Below are positions 1 through 8,912 of a stretch of 64,000 bases of DNA, in pieces (the first letter of the stretch is position 1; each line of letters starts with the position of its first letter). A program made the translations under genes and the position numbers. Source of the stretch: Alistipes sp. (lineage in GTDB: Bacteria; Bacteroidota; Bacteroidia; Bacteroidales; Rikenellaceae); contig JAFTNV010000017.1 of assembly GCA_017451685.1 (NCBI GenBank), positions 26,502 through 90,501 of the forward strand, read 5' to 3'. The notes below the pieces were generated by a model, which was not told the origin of the DNA, did no database searches, and was given only the letters and a program-made list of their open reading frames with translations.

Positions 1-759
1 GATGCGAAGCAGAAACAGATACTTCGCGAGAATACGCTACCGATACTCGGCCCCGTGGTGCTGTCGTGCGTGGTGATACTCCCGGCACACACCTCGTCGG
101 CGGTGCTCATCTTCCTCGCCTCGGTCATCATGCTCTACATCGGGCGTGTGGCGAAGGCCGAGATTATGAAGTTCACGATTCTTGTCGTTGCCGCAGGAAC
201 GATAGGCCTCACGCTCTTAGCGATGGTGGGCGTAGGTCGTGGCGACACGGCCGGCGGTCGCCTCTCGACATGGATTACGGAGTGGACGACGGATGGCAAG
301 AAGGAGTATGTCTACGAGCTCTCGGATACCGAGCGCGCGATGATAGCGATACGCAATGGCGGCATCTATGGCGAGGGCGCAGGACATAGCACCTCGCGTG
401 CCGTGGTCATACACCCCGAAAGCGACTACGCCTACGCCTTCTTCACATCGGAGTATGGCATCATCGCCGCCGTGGTGCTGATGCTCCTCTACCTGTGGAT
501 TACGTTCCGTGCCATAGAGATATGTCGTCGCTGCACGACGGCCTTTCCTACGCTTATGACCGCGGGCCTCGGCCTGCTCATCACGTGTCAGGCACTGCTA
601 CACATCCTCGTACAGGTGAACATCATCCCCGAGACGGGACAGACGCTGCCGCTCATCTCGCGCGGAGGCTCATCGCTGCTGTTCACCTCGATGGCCATGG
701 GCATGATACTTAGCGTGAGCCGCACAAACTCTTACAACCAAGAAACGACAAAGCAATGA
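1..759 (+). CDS. ftsW: Cell division protein FtsW, C-terminal part
   Basis: Partial gene: the frame is open from base 1, so the N-terminus lies outside the window. The visible part is a polytopic SEDS-family membrane protein. SEDS proteins polymerise lipid II into glycan strands, and FtsW does so at the septum with its partner PBP. Seen: a PAHTSSAVLIF segment at the place of the FtsW 'ENFSTA' region, an extracytoplasmic loop with NGGIYGEG, and the C-terminal signature PETGQTLPLISRGGSS, which is diagnostic of FtsW/RodA/SpoVE. The PAHTSS segment favours FtsW over RodA. The stop overlaps the next start (ATGA), so translation is probably coupled. In many Bacteroidetes murG follows ftsW; here an S4 protein does. 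Confidence 0.85.
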   Translation, partial: DAKQKQILRENTLPILGPVVLSCVVILPAHTSSAVLIFLASVIMLYIGRVAKAEIMKFTILVVAAGTIGLTLLAMVGVGRGDTAGGRLSTWITEWTTDGKKEYVYELSDTERAMIAIRNGGIYGEGAGHSTSRAVVIHPESDYAYAFFTSEYGIIAAVVLMLLYLWITFRAIEICRRCTTAFPTLMTAGLGLLITCQALLHILVQVNIIPETGQTLPLISRGGSSLLFTSMAMGMILSVSRTNSYNQETTKQ

Positions 760-1169
760 GCGACATACGATTAGATAAATACCTCTGGGCCGTGCGTGTG
801 TTTAAGACACGCAGCGATGCCGCGGATGCCATACGCCAAAACCGTGTATTGGTGAATGATGCCTACGCCAAGCCCTCGCGCGAGGTTAAGATTGGCGACC
901 GCATCACGGTGCGCCGCGAGAGGGTGACATATAGCTATAAGGTTGTGGAGCTTGTGTCGAGTCGCCAGCCGGCAAAGAACGTGCCCCTCTACTGCCTGAA
1001 CACTACTCCGCAGGAGGAGCTCGACAAGCTCAACGTGCCGCACGAGACAATCTTCGTCTTCCGCGACCGTGGCACGGGGCGCCCGACGAAGAAGGAGCGC
1101 AGAGATATAGATGCGCTGATGGACGGCTTCTACCTCGACGACGACTGGGACGAGGAGGATGACGACTAA
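756..1169 (+). CDS. S4-domain RNA-binding protein (HslR/Hsp15-like)
   Basis: A 137-residue protein opening with a canonical S4 fold (RLDKYLWAVRVFKTRSDA, then a VLVNDAYAKPSREVKIGD beta-hairpin). This is the HslR/Hsp15 type; Hsp15 binds free 50S subunits carrying a nascent chain in ribosome rescue. The N-terminal half (residues 1-60) carries the domain. The C-terminus is charged, with an acidic tail of Asp/Glu. It overlaps the ftsW stop by 4 bases. Role is inferred from family only. Confidence 0.88.
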   Translation: MSDIRLDKYLWAVRVFKTRSDAADAIRQNRVLVNDAYAKPSREVKIGDRITVRRERVTYSYKVVELVSSRQPAKNVPLYCLNTTPQEELDKLNVPHETIFVFRDRGTGRPTKKERRDIDALMDGFYLDDDWDEEDDD

Positions 1170-1223
1170 CGGAATGAAACAACGAAACGATAAGAATATA
1201 TAAATCAAACAAATACAACAGCT

Positions 1224-3983
1224 ATGGAATACGATTTTAGAGCCATTGAGCCGAAATGGCAGGAAAAGTGGCAAAAGGATGGCACCTACCGCGTAAGCGT
1301 AGACCCCTCGCGCCCCAAGTTCTATGTTCTCGACATGTTCCCCTACCCCTCGGGTGCGGGCTTGCACGTGGGTCATCCCCTCGGATATATCGCCTCGGAC
1401 ATATACTCGCGCTACAAGCGACAGAAGGGTTTTAACGTGCTTCACCCCATGGGCTACGATGCCTTCGGCCTCCCCGCCGAGCAGTACGCCATACAGACGG
1501 GTCAGCACCCCGCGGTGACGACCGACGAGAACATCGCACGCTACCGCTCGCAGCTCGACAAGATAGGCTTCTCGTTCGACTGGTCGCGCGAGGTGCGCAC
1601 CTCGGAGCCCGAGTACTACCACTGGACACAGTGGGCCTTCCTCCAGATGTTCGACCACTGGTACAACAATAAGACGGCAAAGGCCGAGGCTATCACGGCT
1701 CTCGTTGCTCACTTCGAGGCACACGGCACCGAGGGTGTCGATGCTGCCGAGACCACACACCTCACCTTCACGGCCGAGGAGTGGCGTGCGATGACGGAGG
1801 CCGAGCGCGAGCAGGTGCTTCAAAATTACCGCCTTGCGTTCCGTGCCGACACCATGGTAAACTGGTGTCCGGCACTCGGCACGGTGCTTGCCAACGACGA
1901 GGTTAAGGAGGGCTTGTCGGTGCGTGGCGGTCACCCCGTGGAGCAGAAGCGCATGAAGCAGTGGTTGCTCCGTGTGTCGGCATACGCCGAGCGCATGCTC
2001 GAGGGCTTGGAGCGCCTGGAGTGGAGCGAGTCGCTGAAGGAGATACAGCGCAACTGGATAGGTCGCTCGGTGGGTGCTCAGGTGTTCTTCGATGTGAAGG
2101 ATTCGGAGCGCAAGTTGGAGATATTCACCACACGTCCCGACACCATCTATGGCGTTACATTTATGGTCATCGCCCCCGAGCACGAATGGGTCGAGGAGCT
2201 TACCACCGAGGATAACCGCGCAGCTGTGGAGGCATATATTGCCGAGACGAAGCGTCGTTCAGAGCGTGAGCGCATCGCCGATACGAAGCGTGTGAGTGGT
2301 GTGATGACGGGCTCGTATGCCATCAACCCCTTCTCGGGTCGCCAGATACCCATCTACATCTCGGACTACGTCTTGGCGGGCTACGGCACGGGCGCCATCA
2401 TGGCCGTTCCGGCGCACGACTCGCGCGACTACGCCTTTGCACGTCACTTCGGCTTGGAGATTATCCCCGTAGTTGATGGTGGCAACCTCGAGGTCGAGTC
2501 GTACGATGCGAAGGAGGGTAAGGTCATCAACTCGGACATCATCAATGGCATGGATGTTAAGGATGCCATACTCTTCATGTTCGAGGAGGTTGAGCGTCGT
2601 GGCCTCGGCAAGAAGCTCATCAACTACCGTCTGCGCGATGCTATCTTCTCACGCCAGCGCTACTGGGGCGAGCCCTTCCCGATATATTACAAGGAGGATG
2701 TAGCCTACCGTCTTACGGACGATAAGCTACCCCTCACGCTGCCCCCCATCAAGGACTTCGGCCCCACGGCCGAGGGTGAGCCCCCCTTGGCACGTGTCGA
2801 GGGCTGGCATACCGCCGAGGGCTACCCCTACGAGCTATCAACGATGCCTGGCTTTGCCGGCTCGTCGGCATACTACCTCCGCTATATGGATCCGCACAAT
2901 AGGGAGGGTCTTGTAGGCAAGGAGGCCAACGACTACTGGCGTAATGTAGACCTCTACGTCGGTGGTATCGAGCACGCCACGGGCCACCTTATGTACTCTC
3001 GCTTCTGGAATATGTTCCTCTACGACCTGGGCTACGTGTGCGAGGAGGAGCCCTTCAAGAAGCTCGTAAACCAGGGCATGATTCAGGGCCGCTCGAACTT
3101 CGTATACCGCATCGTCGGCACCAACAAGTTCGTGTCACTCGGTCTGAAGAAGGAGTACCAGACGCAGGAGATTCACGTCGATGTGAATATCGTGAAGAAC
3201 GACATCCTCGACATCGAGGCCTTCCGTGCTTGGCGCCCCGAGTTTAAGGATGCTGAGTTCGTATTGGAGGATGGCAAGTATATCTGTGGCTGGGCTATCG
3301 AGAAGATGTCGAAGTCGATGTTCAACGTCGTAAACCCCGACTATATCGTCGAGGCCTATGGTGCCGATACGCTGCGTATGTACGAGATGTTCCTCGGCCC
3401 GTTGGAGCAGTCTAAGCCGTGGGATACCAACGGTATCGACGGCGTGCATAAGTTCTTGCGCCGCTTCTGGGGTAAGTTCTATTCACGCGATGGCGCTCTC
3501 TTGGTCAACGACGAGAAGGCTACGTCCGCAGAGCTTAAGACCCTGCATAAGACCATCAAGAAGGTTGGCGAGGATATCGAGAACTTCTCGTTCAACACCT
3601 CGGTGGCAGCCTTTATGATATGCCTCAACGAGCTTGGCGACTGCTCGAAGCGCGAGATATTGGAGCCTCTTACAGCTCTTATCGCCCCCTTCGCTCCGCA
3701 TATCGCCGAGGAGCTCTGGACGGAGGCTCTGGGTCATACAACGACGGTGTGCGACGCTCCGTTCCCCGAGTTCAAGGCCGAGTACCTCGTTGAGAACTCG
3801 TTCGAGTACCCCGTGATGGTCAACGGTAAGTTGCGCTTCAAGCAGGAGTACGCTCTCGATATGACTCCCGACCAGATACAGAAGGATATCGTCACCACGG
3901 AGGGCGCTGCAAAGTGGCTCGAGGGCAAGCAGCCGAAGAAGATCATCGTGGTTAAGGGTAAGATTATCAACATCGTGCTCTAA
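1224..3983 (+). CDS. leuS: Leucyl-tRNA synthetase
   Basis: 919 residues, the usual size for Bacteroidetes LeuRS. It charges tRNA-Leu in the cytoplasm. Seen: class I HIGH box as HVGH (residues 48-51) within [16 protein letters not shown], a CP1 editing domain around residues 270-470 (TTRPDTIYG, then [15 protein letters not shown]), and the KMSKS loop at about residues 694-698 ([10 protein letters not shown]). The C-terminus has an anticodon-binding helical bundle and a short C-terminal domain. The start at 1224 is the first ATG before the conserved N-terminus ([11 protein letters not shown]). The 54-base leader is AT-rich with no clear TAnnTTTG box. Confidence 0.98.
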   Translation: MEYDFRAIEPKWQEKWQKDGTYRVSVDPSRPKFYVLDMFPYPSGAGLHVGHPLGYIASDIYSRYKRQKGFNVLHPMGYDAFGLPAEQYAIQTGQHPAVTTDENIARYRSQLDKIGFSFDWSREVRTSEPEYYHWTQWAFLQMFDHWYNNKTAKAEAITALVAHFEAHGTEGVDAAETTHLTFTAEEWRAMTEAEREQVLQNYRLAFRADTMVNWCPALGTVLANDEVKEGLSVRGGHPVEQKRMKQWLLRVSAYAERMLEGLERLEWSESLKEIQRNWIGRSVGAQVFFDVKDSERKLEIFTTRPDTIYGVTFMVIAPEHEWVEELTTEDNRAAVEAYIAETKRRSERERIADTKRVSGVMTGSYAINPFSGRQIPIYISDYVLAGYGTGAIMAVPAHDSRDYAFARHFGLEIIPVVDGGNLEVESYDAKEGKVINSDIINGMDVKDAILFMFEEVERRGLGKKLINYRLRDAIFSRQRYWGEPFPIYYKEDVAYRLTDDKLPLTLPPIKDFGPTAEGEPPLARVEGWHTAEGYPYELSTMPGFAGSSAYYLRYMDPHNREGLVGKEANDYWRNVDLYVGGIEHATGHLMYSRFWNMFLYDLGYVCEEEPFKKLVNQGMIQGRSNFVYRIVGTNKFVSLGLKKEYQTQEIHVDVNIVKNDILDIEAFRAWRPEFKDAEFVLEDGKYICGWAIEKMSKSMFNVVNPDYIVEAYGADTLRMYEMFLGPLEQSKPWDTNGIDGVHKFLRRFWGKFYSRDGALLVNDEKATSAELKTLHKTIKKVGEDIENFSFNTSVAAFMICLNELGDCSKREILEPLTALIAPFAPHIAEELWTEALGHTTTVCDAPFPEFKAEYLVENSFEYPVMVNGKLRFKQEYALDMTPDQIQKDIVTTEGAAKWLEGKQPKKIIVVKGKIINIVL

Positions 3984-3987
3984 TCGT

Positions 3988-4584
3988 ATGCGACACTTTA
4001 TGTCTATGTCGGTATATGCCGGTCTTATGATCGGCATTGCCGGCTTGGTATACCTGCGCGTTGGTGGCTTAGCGGGCGCTGTACTCTTTGCCTTCGGCCT
4101 GCTGTCGGTGGTGATGTGCGGTGCACAGCTCTATACCGGCAAGGCGGGCTACCTCCCCTATAAGGAGTCGTGGAGGCTTATCCCCATGCTCTTAGGCAAT
4201 GCCGTCGGCTGCCTCGCTGCGGCATATATCGCAACGTACGTAGCTACGGATGCGCTGCACAGCAACCTCGATGCCATCCTCACCTCTCGCCTTGCGGCCT
4301 CGTGGCACGGGTTGGTCGTTACGAGCATAGGCACGGGTATGATTATGACCCTCGCGGTCTATGGCGCACGTAAGGGCCACTACCTACCGCTGCTCTTTGG
4401 CGTGCCCGTGTTTATCATGTGTGGCCTCCCGCACTGCGTAGCGGATGCATTCTACTATGGCGTGGCACTGCTCTTCGATAAGGCCGAGTGGTCGATGCTT
4501 GGCGCATGGGCGTGGGCAATTGTGGGTAACTATATCGGCTGCAACCTCCCCCGCTGGTTTATGGGCTCGAAGTTCGAGGCATAG
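3988..4584 (+). CDS. Formate/nitrite transporter (FNT) family channel, short form
   Basis: 198 residues, almost all hydrophobic, with about six membrane helices. The segment GAVLFAFGLLSVVMCGAQLYTGK matches the FNT pattern of a broken helix followed by G-A-E/Q-L-F/Y-TG. A second half-repeat is seen around PVFIMCGLPHCVADAFYY, equivalent to the FNT 'GFEHSIANM' region. FNT channels pass small monovalent anions such as formate or nitrite as pentamers. It is shorter than the usual 250-290 residues. It starts 4 bases after leuS, so it is probably co-transcribed, and a strong terminator follows. The substrate cannot be told. Confidence 0.8.
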   Translation: MRHFMSMSVYAGLMIGIAGLVYLRVGGLAGAVLFAFGLLSVVMCGAQLYTGKAGYLPYKESWRLIPMLLGNAVGCLAAAYIATYVATDALHSNLDAILTSRLAASWHGLVVTSIGTGMIMTLAVYGARKGHYLPLLFGVPVFIMCGLPHCVADAFYYGVALLFDKAEWSMLGAWAWAIVGNYIGCNLPRWFMGSKFEA

Positions 4585-4604
4585 CCCCACACCTATTTAT
4601 ATAA

Positions 4605-4644
4605 TAAATCCGTTGCCCCCAATCGTAACGGATTTATTTTTTTG
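4605..4644 (+). terminator. Rho-independent terminator after the leuS-FNT unit
   Basis: A 10-bp perfect stem (4605-4614 pairing with 4627-4636) with a 12-base loop runs into a T-tract. It lies between converging genes and can also serve the minus-strand wbqC-like gene ending at 4672. Confidence 0.85.
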
Positions 4645-4671
4645 CGTATAACTTGCCGATAGAGATTAATT

Positions 4672-5280
4672 TTATATGCGTATTTGAGCCGCCCGAAGGT
4701 AGTTCACCGCCTCGGGGCCCTCGCACATGATAAGGTCGTAAATCGAGAGATTCGGCACAAATGCCATCCTGTCGCTAAACACCTGAACATAGGGTTCACA
4801 TTTATACATAGGCTCGGCATGCTTCGGGCGTAGGTCAATATCGTCTGCCGTGGCCACGACATAACTATCCGAGATACGCGGCACGGGCACCTTCAGGATA
4901 GAACACACGCGCTCCATAATAGCCATATTTAGGTCCACAAGCCTCTCCCACTCGCGCTCATAGAGTGGCGTGAAGCGGTCGGCATAGTAGTCGTAGTAGG
5001 GCGACGAGCGGTAGGCCGACTCCATAGCCACAAGGTGCTGATGCTGCCAACGCTTGGAGTAGTCCACACACATAGAGCCTATGGGCTGGCGCGGGCGGTT
5101 AGCGTGGGCGAGTTGCACTGAGAGCTGCATAACACCCCCCGAGGTCATTATCTCCGTGCGATTGCGCTCCGAGCGCTTCACGTAGTGCTCACCAAGGTCT
5201 ATGACAACATTCGAGCCACCCTGAACGAGGGCTGCCCAATACTCCGTAGAGCCATAATATACTGACGGTAGTATTACCAT
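4672..5280 (-). CDS. WbqC-family protein
   Basis: 202 residues. Family signatures seen: the N-terminal LPSVYYGSTEYW, IDLGEHYVKRSERNRTEI near residues 27-44, then the DYSKRWQHQHLVAMESAY and PYYDYYADRFTPLY blocks. WbqC-like proteins occur in polysaccharide and sugar-modification loci and are thought to take part in glycan synthesis or modification; no activity can be read off here. It starts 3 bases after the prmA stop, so the two form an operon read on the minus strand. Confidence 0.85.
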   Translation of the reverse strand: MVILPSVYYGSTEYWAALVQGGSNVVIDLGEHYVKRSERNRTEIMTSGGVMQLSVQLAHANRPRQPIGSMCVDYSKRWQHQHLVAMESAYRSSPYYDYYADRFTPLYEREWERLVDLNMAIMERVCSILKVPVPRISDSYVVATADDIDLRPKHAEPMYKCEPYVQVFSDRMAFVPNLSIYDLIMCEGPEAVNYLRAAQIRI

Positions 5281-5283
5281 AAC

Positions 5284-6129
5284 TTACTCTTTACTATACA
5301 TTTCAGCCACCCAGCCATCCTCCTCCATGCGCTTCACAAGGCGTAATCCACGCTCCGCAGCTGCCGCCTCGATAATCGGGGCATCTTCGACAAGGAAGCC
5401 ACTCACAAGGAGCCTGCCTCCCGCGTTGAGTGCCACAACATAGCGGTCGAGGTCGCCGAGGATGATGTTACGATTGATGTTCGCCACGACCATGTCATAC
5501 CTCCTGCCCTCCACAGCCTCAACCGTGCCGAGCACCACCTCGAGGCTCTCACCGAGGGCATTAAGCTCCGCTCCCGCGCGGGCACTCTCCACCGACCACG
5601 GGTCTATATCTACCGCTGTGGCGTGCGTGGCACCACACTTAAGCGCTGCTATGGAGAGCACTCCCGTGCCACACCCCACATCGAGCACCGTGCCACGACA
5701 GCCTACGTTGCAAATAAGGCGACACATCATGCGCGTAGTGTGGTGATGTCCCGAGCCAAACGACATGCTCGGGCGCACGACGACATCGATGACCGCGGGG
5801 TCGTCGGGCGCAGCGTGATACTCCGAGCGTATAACTATCCTACCATCAATATCCACCCTCTCGAAGCTCTCACGCTCCCAGCGCTCGTTCCAATTCTTAT
5901 CCTCAATCTCCAACTCCGAGAATACCGAGCCGTAATCCTCGATTGCGGCAAGCGCCTCGTCGCGACACTCCGCCCACGCCTCGCGTAGGATATATGCCTT
6001 AACGGCAACACCCGCAGGGCTCTCCACCGTGTCGAAGGTCTCGAAGGGGTAGTCCGCGAGGAAGGCGACAACAATGTCGGCCATCTCCTGATCGGCACAC
6101 CCGATATTTAGGTTAATATAGTGTCGCAT
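5284..6129 (-). CDS. prmA: Ribosomal protein L11 methyltransferase
   Basis: 281 residues. PrmA trimethylates ribosomal protein L11 at several positions using S-adenosylmethionine. Seen: an N-terminal substrate-binding domain, the linker MSFGSGHHHTTRMM (PrmA has 'AFGTGxHxTTxxcL'), SAM motif I VLDVGCGTGVLSIAALKCGA at about residues 157-176, and the catalytic-region NINRNI in place of the usual NI(L/V)A. It is first in a two-gene minus-strand operon with a good promoter at 6186-6215. Confidence 0.93.
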   Translation of the reverse strand: MRHYINLNIGCADQEMADIVVAFLADYPFETFDTVESPAGVAVKAYILREAWAECRDEALAAIEDYGSVFSELEIEDKNWNERWERESFERVDIDGRIVIRSEYHAAPDDPAVIDVVVRPSMSFGSGHHHTTRMMCRLICNVGCRGTVLDVGCGTGVLSIAALKCGATHATAVDIDPWSVESARAGAELNALGESLEVVLGTVEAVEGRRYDMVVANINRNIILGDLDRYVVALNAGGRLLVSGFLVEDAPIIEAAAAERGLRLVKRMEEDGWVAEMYSKE

Positions 6130-6185
6130 AACGGCTTTTTTATGTCAGTGTGATATTATGTAAAATAATTTTTGTATCTTTACCA

Positions 6186-6215
6186 CAAAGATACAAAAAA
6201 GTAATAAGAGTGCAA
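6186..6215 (-). promoter_or_regulatory. Bacteroidetes-type promoter for prmA
   Basis: On the minus strand TTGC (complement of 6212-6215) lies about 18 bp ahead of TATCTTTG (complement of 6186-6193). The -7 box is one arm of a palindrome (6171-6199, gtatcttt...aaagatac), whose other arm gives a similar box facing xerD. Confidence 0.7.
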
Positions 6216-6289
6216 CACGTGACATCTTAATTAGGTGTAAAACGTCGCTGAAATAAGGCCGGTATTACGAGGGTAAAGATAGAAAATTT

Positions 6290-7195
6290 ATGGCAGATAA
6301 TGCGAAAAGGTGGGAGAAGGTAAAGGTCGAGTACCTGCGATATATCAAGGTCGAGCGTCGTCTCTCGGCAAATACGGTGGATGCCTACACGCGCGACTTC
6401 GTGAAGTTCTCGCACTTCGTATGTCACCACTGGGATGTCGCCCCCGAGAAGGTCGAGGGCTCGATGATTGAGCGTTACATGGCGTGGCTCTACGACGAGG
6501 GACACAGCAGCGCCTCGCAGGCACGCCACCTCAGCGGCATCAAGAGCTTCTACAACTTCCTGCTCCTTGGCGACCGCGTGGATAGACTCCCCACCGAGAG
6601 TGTTGATGCCCCCAAGGCGGAGCGTCTGCTTCCCGATGTGCTCACCATCGAAGAGGTGGATGCCATGCTTCGTACGTTCGACCTCACGACATCGAAGGGG
6701 TGTCGCGATAGCGCCATTGTCGAGGTGCTCTACTCCACGGGGCTGCGTGTTTCGGAGCTCACGTCGCTACGCATAAACGACCTCTTCTTTGGCGAGGGTT
6801 ACGTGCGCGTTGTCGGCAAGGGCGACAAGCAACGCCTTGTGCCCGTAGGCTCTGCTGCGCGCGATAAGATACAGCTATACATGGAGTTTCGTCGCCCCAA
6901 GCACCGCTCGGAGGCCACGCTCTTTCTGAACAACCGCGGTGAGCCTCTCACGCGCGTGATGGTTTTTAATATCATCCGCCAGGCTGCTGCACTCGCAGGC
7001 ATCACCAAGCAGATAAGCCCGCACACGCTACGCCACTCCTATGCCACGCACATGCTCGAGGGGGGCGCCAATATACGCCAGGTGCAGGAGCTCCTGGGTC
7101 ATGAGAGCATAGCCACGACTGAGGTATATACGCACCTCGACCGCAAGCATCTGCGTGGTGTGGTGGAGGATACCTTCGCGGATATTGAATTATAA
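6290..7195 (+). CDS. xerD: Tyrosine recombinase XerD
   Basis: 301 residues, typical of XerC/XerD, which resolve chromosome dimers at dif with FtsK. N-terminal SAM-like core-binding domain to about residue 100, then the catalytic domain with R153 (TGLRVSEL), K177 (GKGDKQR), H245 and R248 (SPHTLRHSYATH), H271 (LLGHESI) and Y280 (TTEVYTHLD). All catalytic residues are present. XerD is preferred over XerC by overall pattern. It heads the plus-strand run, with a TATCTTT-type box upstream in the palindrome at 6171-6199. Confidence 0.93.
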   Translation: MADNAKRWEKVKVEYLRYIKVERRLSANTVDAYTRDFVKFSHFVCHHWDVAPEKVEGSMIERYMAWLYDEGHSSASQARHLSGIKSFYNFLLLGDRVDRLPTESVDAPKAERLLPDVLTIEEVDAMLRTFDLTTSKGCRDSAIVEVLYSTGLRVSELTSLRINDLFFGEGYVRVVGKGDKQRLVPVGSAARDKIQLYMEFRRPKHRSEATLFLNNRGEPLTRVMVFNIIRQAAALAGITKQISPHTLRHSYATHMLEGGANIRQVQELLGHESIATTEVYTHLDRKHLRGVVEDTFADIEL

Positions 7196-7206
7196 CCAAT
7201 ACAAGC

Positions 7207-8169
7207 ATGAAACGATTATATCTATCAGTAATATCTATACTGTGCTTCGTAGTAGCATCGTTTGCTGCCGAGGAGGAGGTGCAGATAACGGCACCATGGG
7301 GCAATATTGCAGCTACGCTCGCCACGCCCGAGGGCGGGAGCGACACGGCGGTGCTTATCATCGCGGGCTCGGGCCCTACCGACCGCAATGGCAACTCGGG
7401 CCTCAACCTCAACACCTTCGCATACAAGATGCTCGCGGACGGCCTCGCGGCCGAGGGTCTTGCCGTCATGCGCTACGACAAGCGAGCCATAGGCCTCAGC
7501 CACTACCCTGCTGAGGAGGTGCCAAATCTCCTCTTCGACGACTTCGTGGATGATGCCGCGCTGTGTGCGGAGTACCTACGCGCGAGGGGATATAGCCGCA
7601 TCATCCTTGCCGGACACAGCGAGGGTGGCGCGATAGCGCTCCTCGTGGCGACGGAGCGGAGTGTTGCGATAGACGGCATCGTGCTACTCTCGGCTGCCGC
7701 CTTCCCGATGGATGAGATTCTACGCTGGCAACTCTCGGAGCAGCTTATGCCCTCGCACATAGGACTCATGGTCACGGCTAACAACCTTATCATCAGGCTA
7801 AAGCGCGGTGAGCGCATCGCCGAGGAGAGCATTCCCAAGGAGCTCCTTGCGCTCTTTCACCCTCGTGTTCAGCCCTTCATCACGAGCAGCATGCAACACG
7901 ACCCGCGCGAGGTTGCAGCGCGTTGCACGCAGCCGATGCTTATCATCTCGGGAGGTCGCGACATACAGGTTACGACAGCCAATGGCGAGGCCCTGTATGC
8001 GGCACAGCCACGTGCCGAGCATGTCGTCTTTCAGAATATGAGCCACGTCTTGAAGGATGCCGCATCGGCAGACCGCGTAGAGCAACTTGTGAGCGTCTAT
8101 ACCAACTCTCAACTCCCCCTCACCGAAGGTCTTACATCAACCATCGCACAATTTATCAATAACATATAA
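7207..8169 (+). CDS. Exported alpha/beta hydrolase (S33-like)
   Basis: 320 residues with an N-terminal signal peptide (MKRLYLSVISILCFVVASFAA, cleavage after about residue 21), so probably periplasmic. Seen: oxyanion-region GSGPTDRNGNSG, DKRAIGLS, nucleophile elbow GHSEGG (Ser of the triad), SGGRDIQV (Asp) and MSHVLK (His). This set fits the serine-aminopeptidase/esterase group of alpha/beta hydrolases common in Bacteroidetes. Substrate unknown. It follows xerD by 11 bases. Confidence 0.87.
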   Translation: MKRLYLSVISILCFVVASFAAEEEVQITAPWGNIAATLATPEGGSDTAVLIIAGSGPTDRNGNSGLNLNTFAYKMLADGLAAEGLAVMRYDKRAIGLSHYPAEEVPNLLFDDFVDDAALCAEYLRARGYSRIILAGHSEGGAIALLVATERSVAIDGIVLLSAAAFPMDEILRWQLSEQLMPSHIGLMVTANNLIIRLKRGERIAEESIPKELLALFHPRVQPFITSSMQHDPREVAARCTQPMLIISGGRDIQVTTANGEALYAAQPRAEHVVFQNMSHVLKDAASADRVEQLVSVYTNSQLPLTEGLTSTIAQFINNI

Positions 8170-8180
8170 CACCTTTGCGT

Positions 8181-8903
8181 ATGTCACTATTTTCGAAACT
8201 TTTCGGTAGCAAGAGCACCGCACCCAAGTATCCCGTCGATGAGCTTAATATCAACGGCCGCACGCTGCGCCTAATGTTCTTTGCCCACGCCTCCGTAGCC
8301 ATAGAGTACGAGGGACGCACGATATATGTCGACCCGGTGATGGATAATGCCGCGTACGACAAGCTACCCAAGGCGGACATGATTCTCGTTACGCACTCGC
8401 ACTACGACCACTTCGACATGGCGGCCATAGATGCTCTCATGAAGGATGACACGCGCATCCTCTTGGATAAGACCTCGGCCGAAGGTTTCGCAGGCGACTG
8501 CTACACGATGCTCCCGGGCGCTGTTGCCGAGCCCTTTGCGGATATTCGCGTGGAGGCCGTGGCTGCCTACAACACCTCGGAGCACCAGCTGCAATTCCAC
8601 CCCAAGGAGCGCGAGGACTGCGGCTATGTCGTCACGCTCGACGGTGCCGTGAGGATATACATCTCGGGCGACACGGAGCCTACCGCAGAGCAGCGAGCAT
8701 TGCGCGACATAGACATCGCCTTTGTATGCGTAAACCAACCCTATACGATGACCCCTGCGCAGGCTGTCGAGGCTGTCACGGCACTCAAGCCACAGATATA
8801 CTACCCCTACCACTACGGTCAGGTGGAGGAGCCCACGGATGTCGAGGCTCTCAGCAAGATGCTCGAGGGCATCACCGAGGTACGCATACGTCCGTTAGCA
8901 TAA
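8181..8903 (+). CDS. MBL-fold metal-dependent hydrolase (UlaG-like)
   Basis: 240 residues from the ATG at 8181; a TTG two codons upstream is less likely. No signal peptide, so cytoplasmic. Seen: N-terminal FFAHASVAIEYEGRTIYVDPV, metal-binding THSHYDHFD (HxHxDH), a later ISGDTEP supplying the bridging Asp, and a C-terminal YPYHYGQ histidine. The order matches the UPF0173/UlaG-like branch of metallo-beta-lactamase fold proteins. The substrate cannot be inferred. It sits just upstream of a ComEC-type gene that has no MBL domain of its own. Confidence 0.87.
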   Translation: MSLFSKLFGSKSTAPKYPVDELNINGRTLRLMFFAHASVAIEYEGRTIYVDPVMDNAAYDKLPKADMILVTHSHYDHFDMAAIDALMKDDTRILLDKTSAEGFAGDCYTMLPGAVAEPFADIRVEAVAAYNTSEHQLQFHPKEREDCGYVVTLDGAVRIYISGDTEPTAEQRALRDIDIAFVCVNQPYTMTPAQAVEAVTALKPQIYYPYHYGQVEEPTDVEALSKMLEGITEVRIRPLA

Positions 8904-8912
8904 CAACATGTG

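Noticed and set aside
771-2183. Long minus-strand open frame (470 codons) opposite the S4 and leuS genes
   Set aside because: It mirrors the codon structure of the real genes on the other strand, has a Leu/His-rich composition without domains, and spans two unrelated genes.
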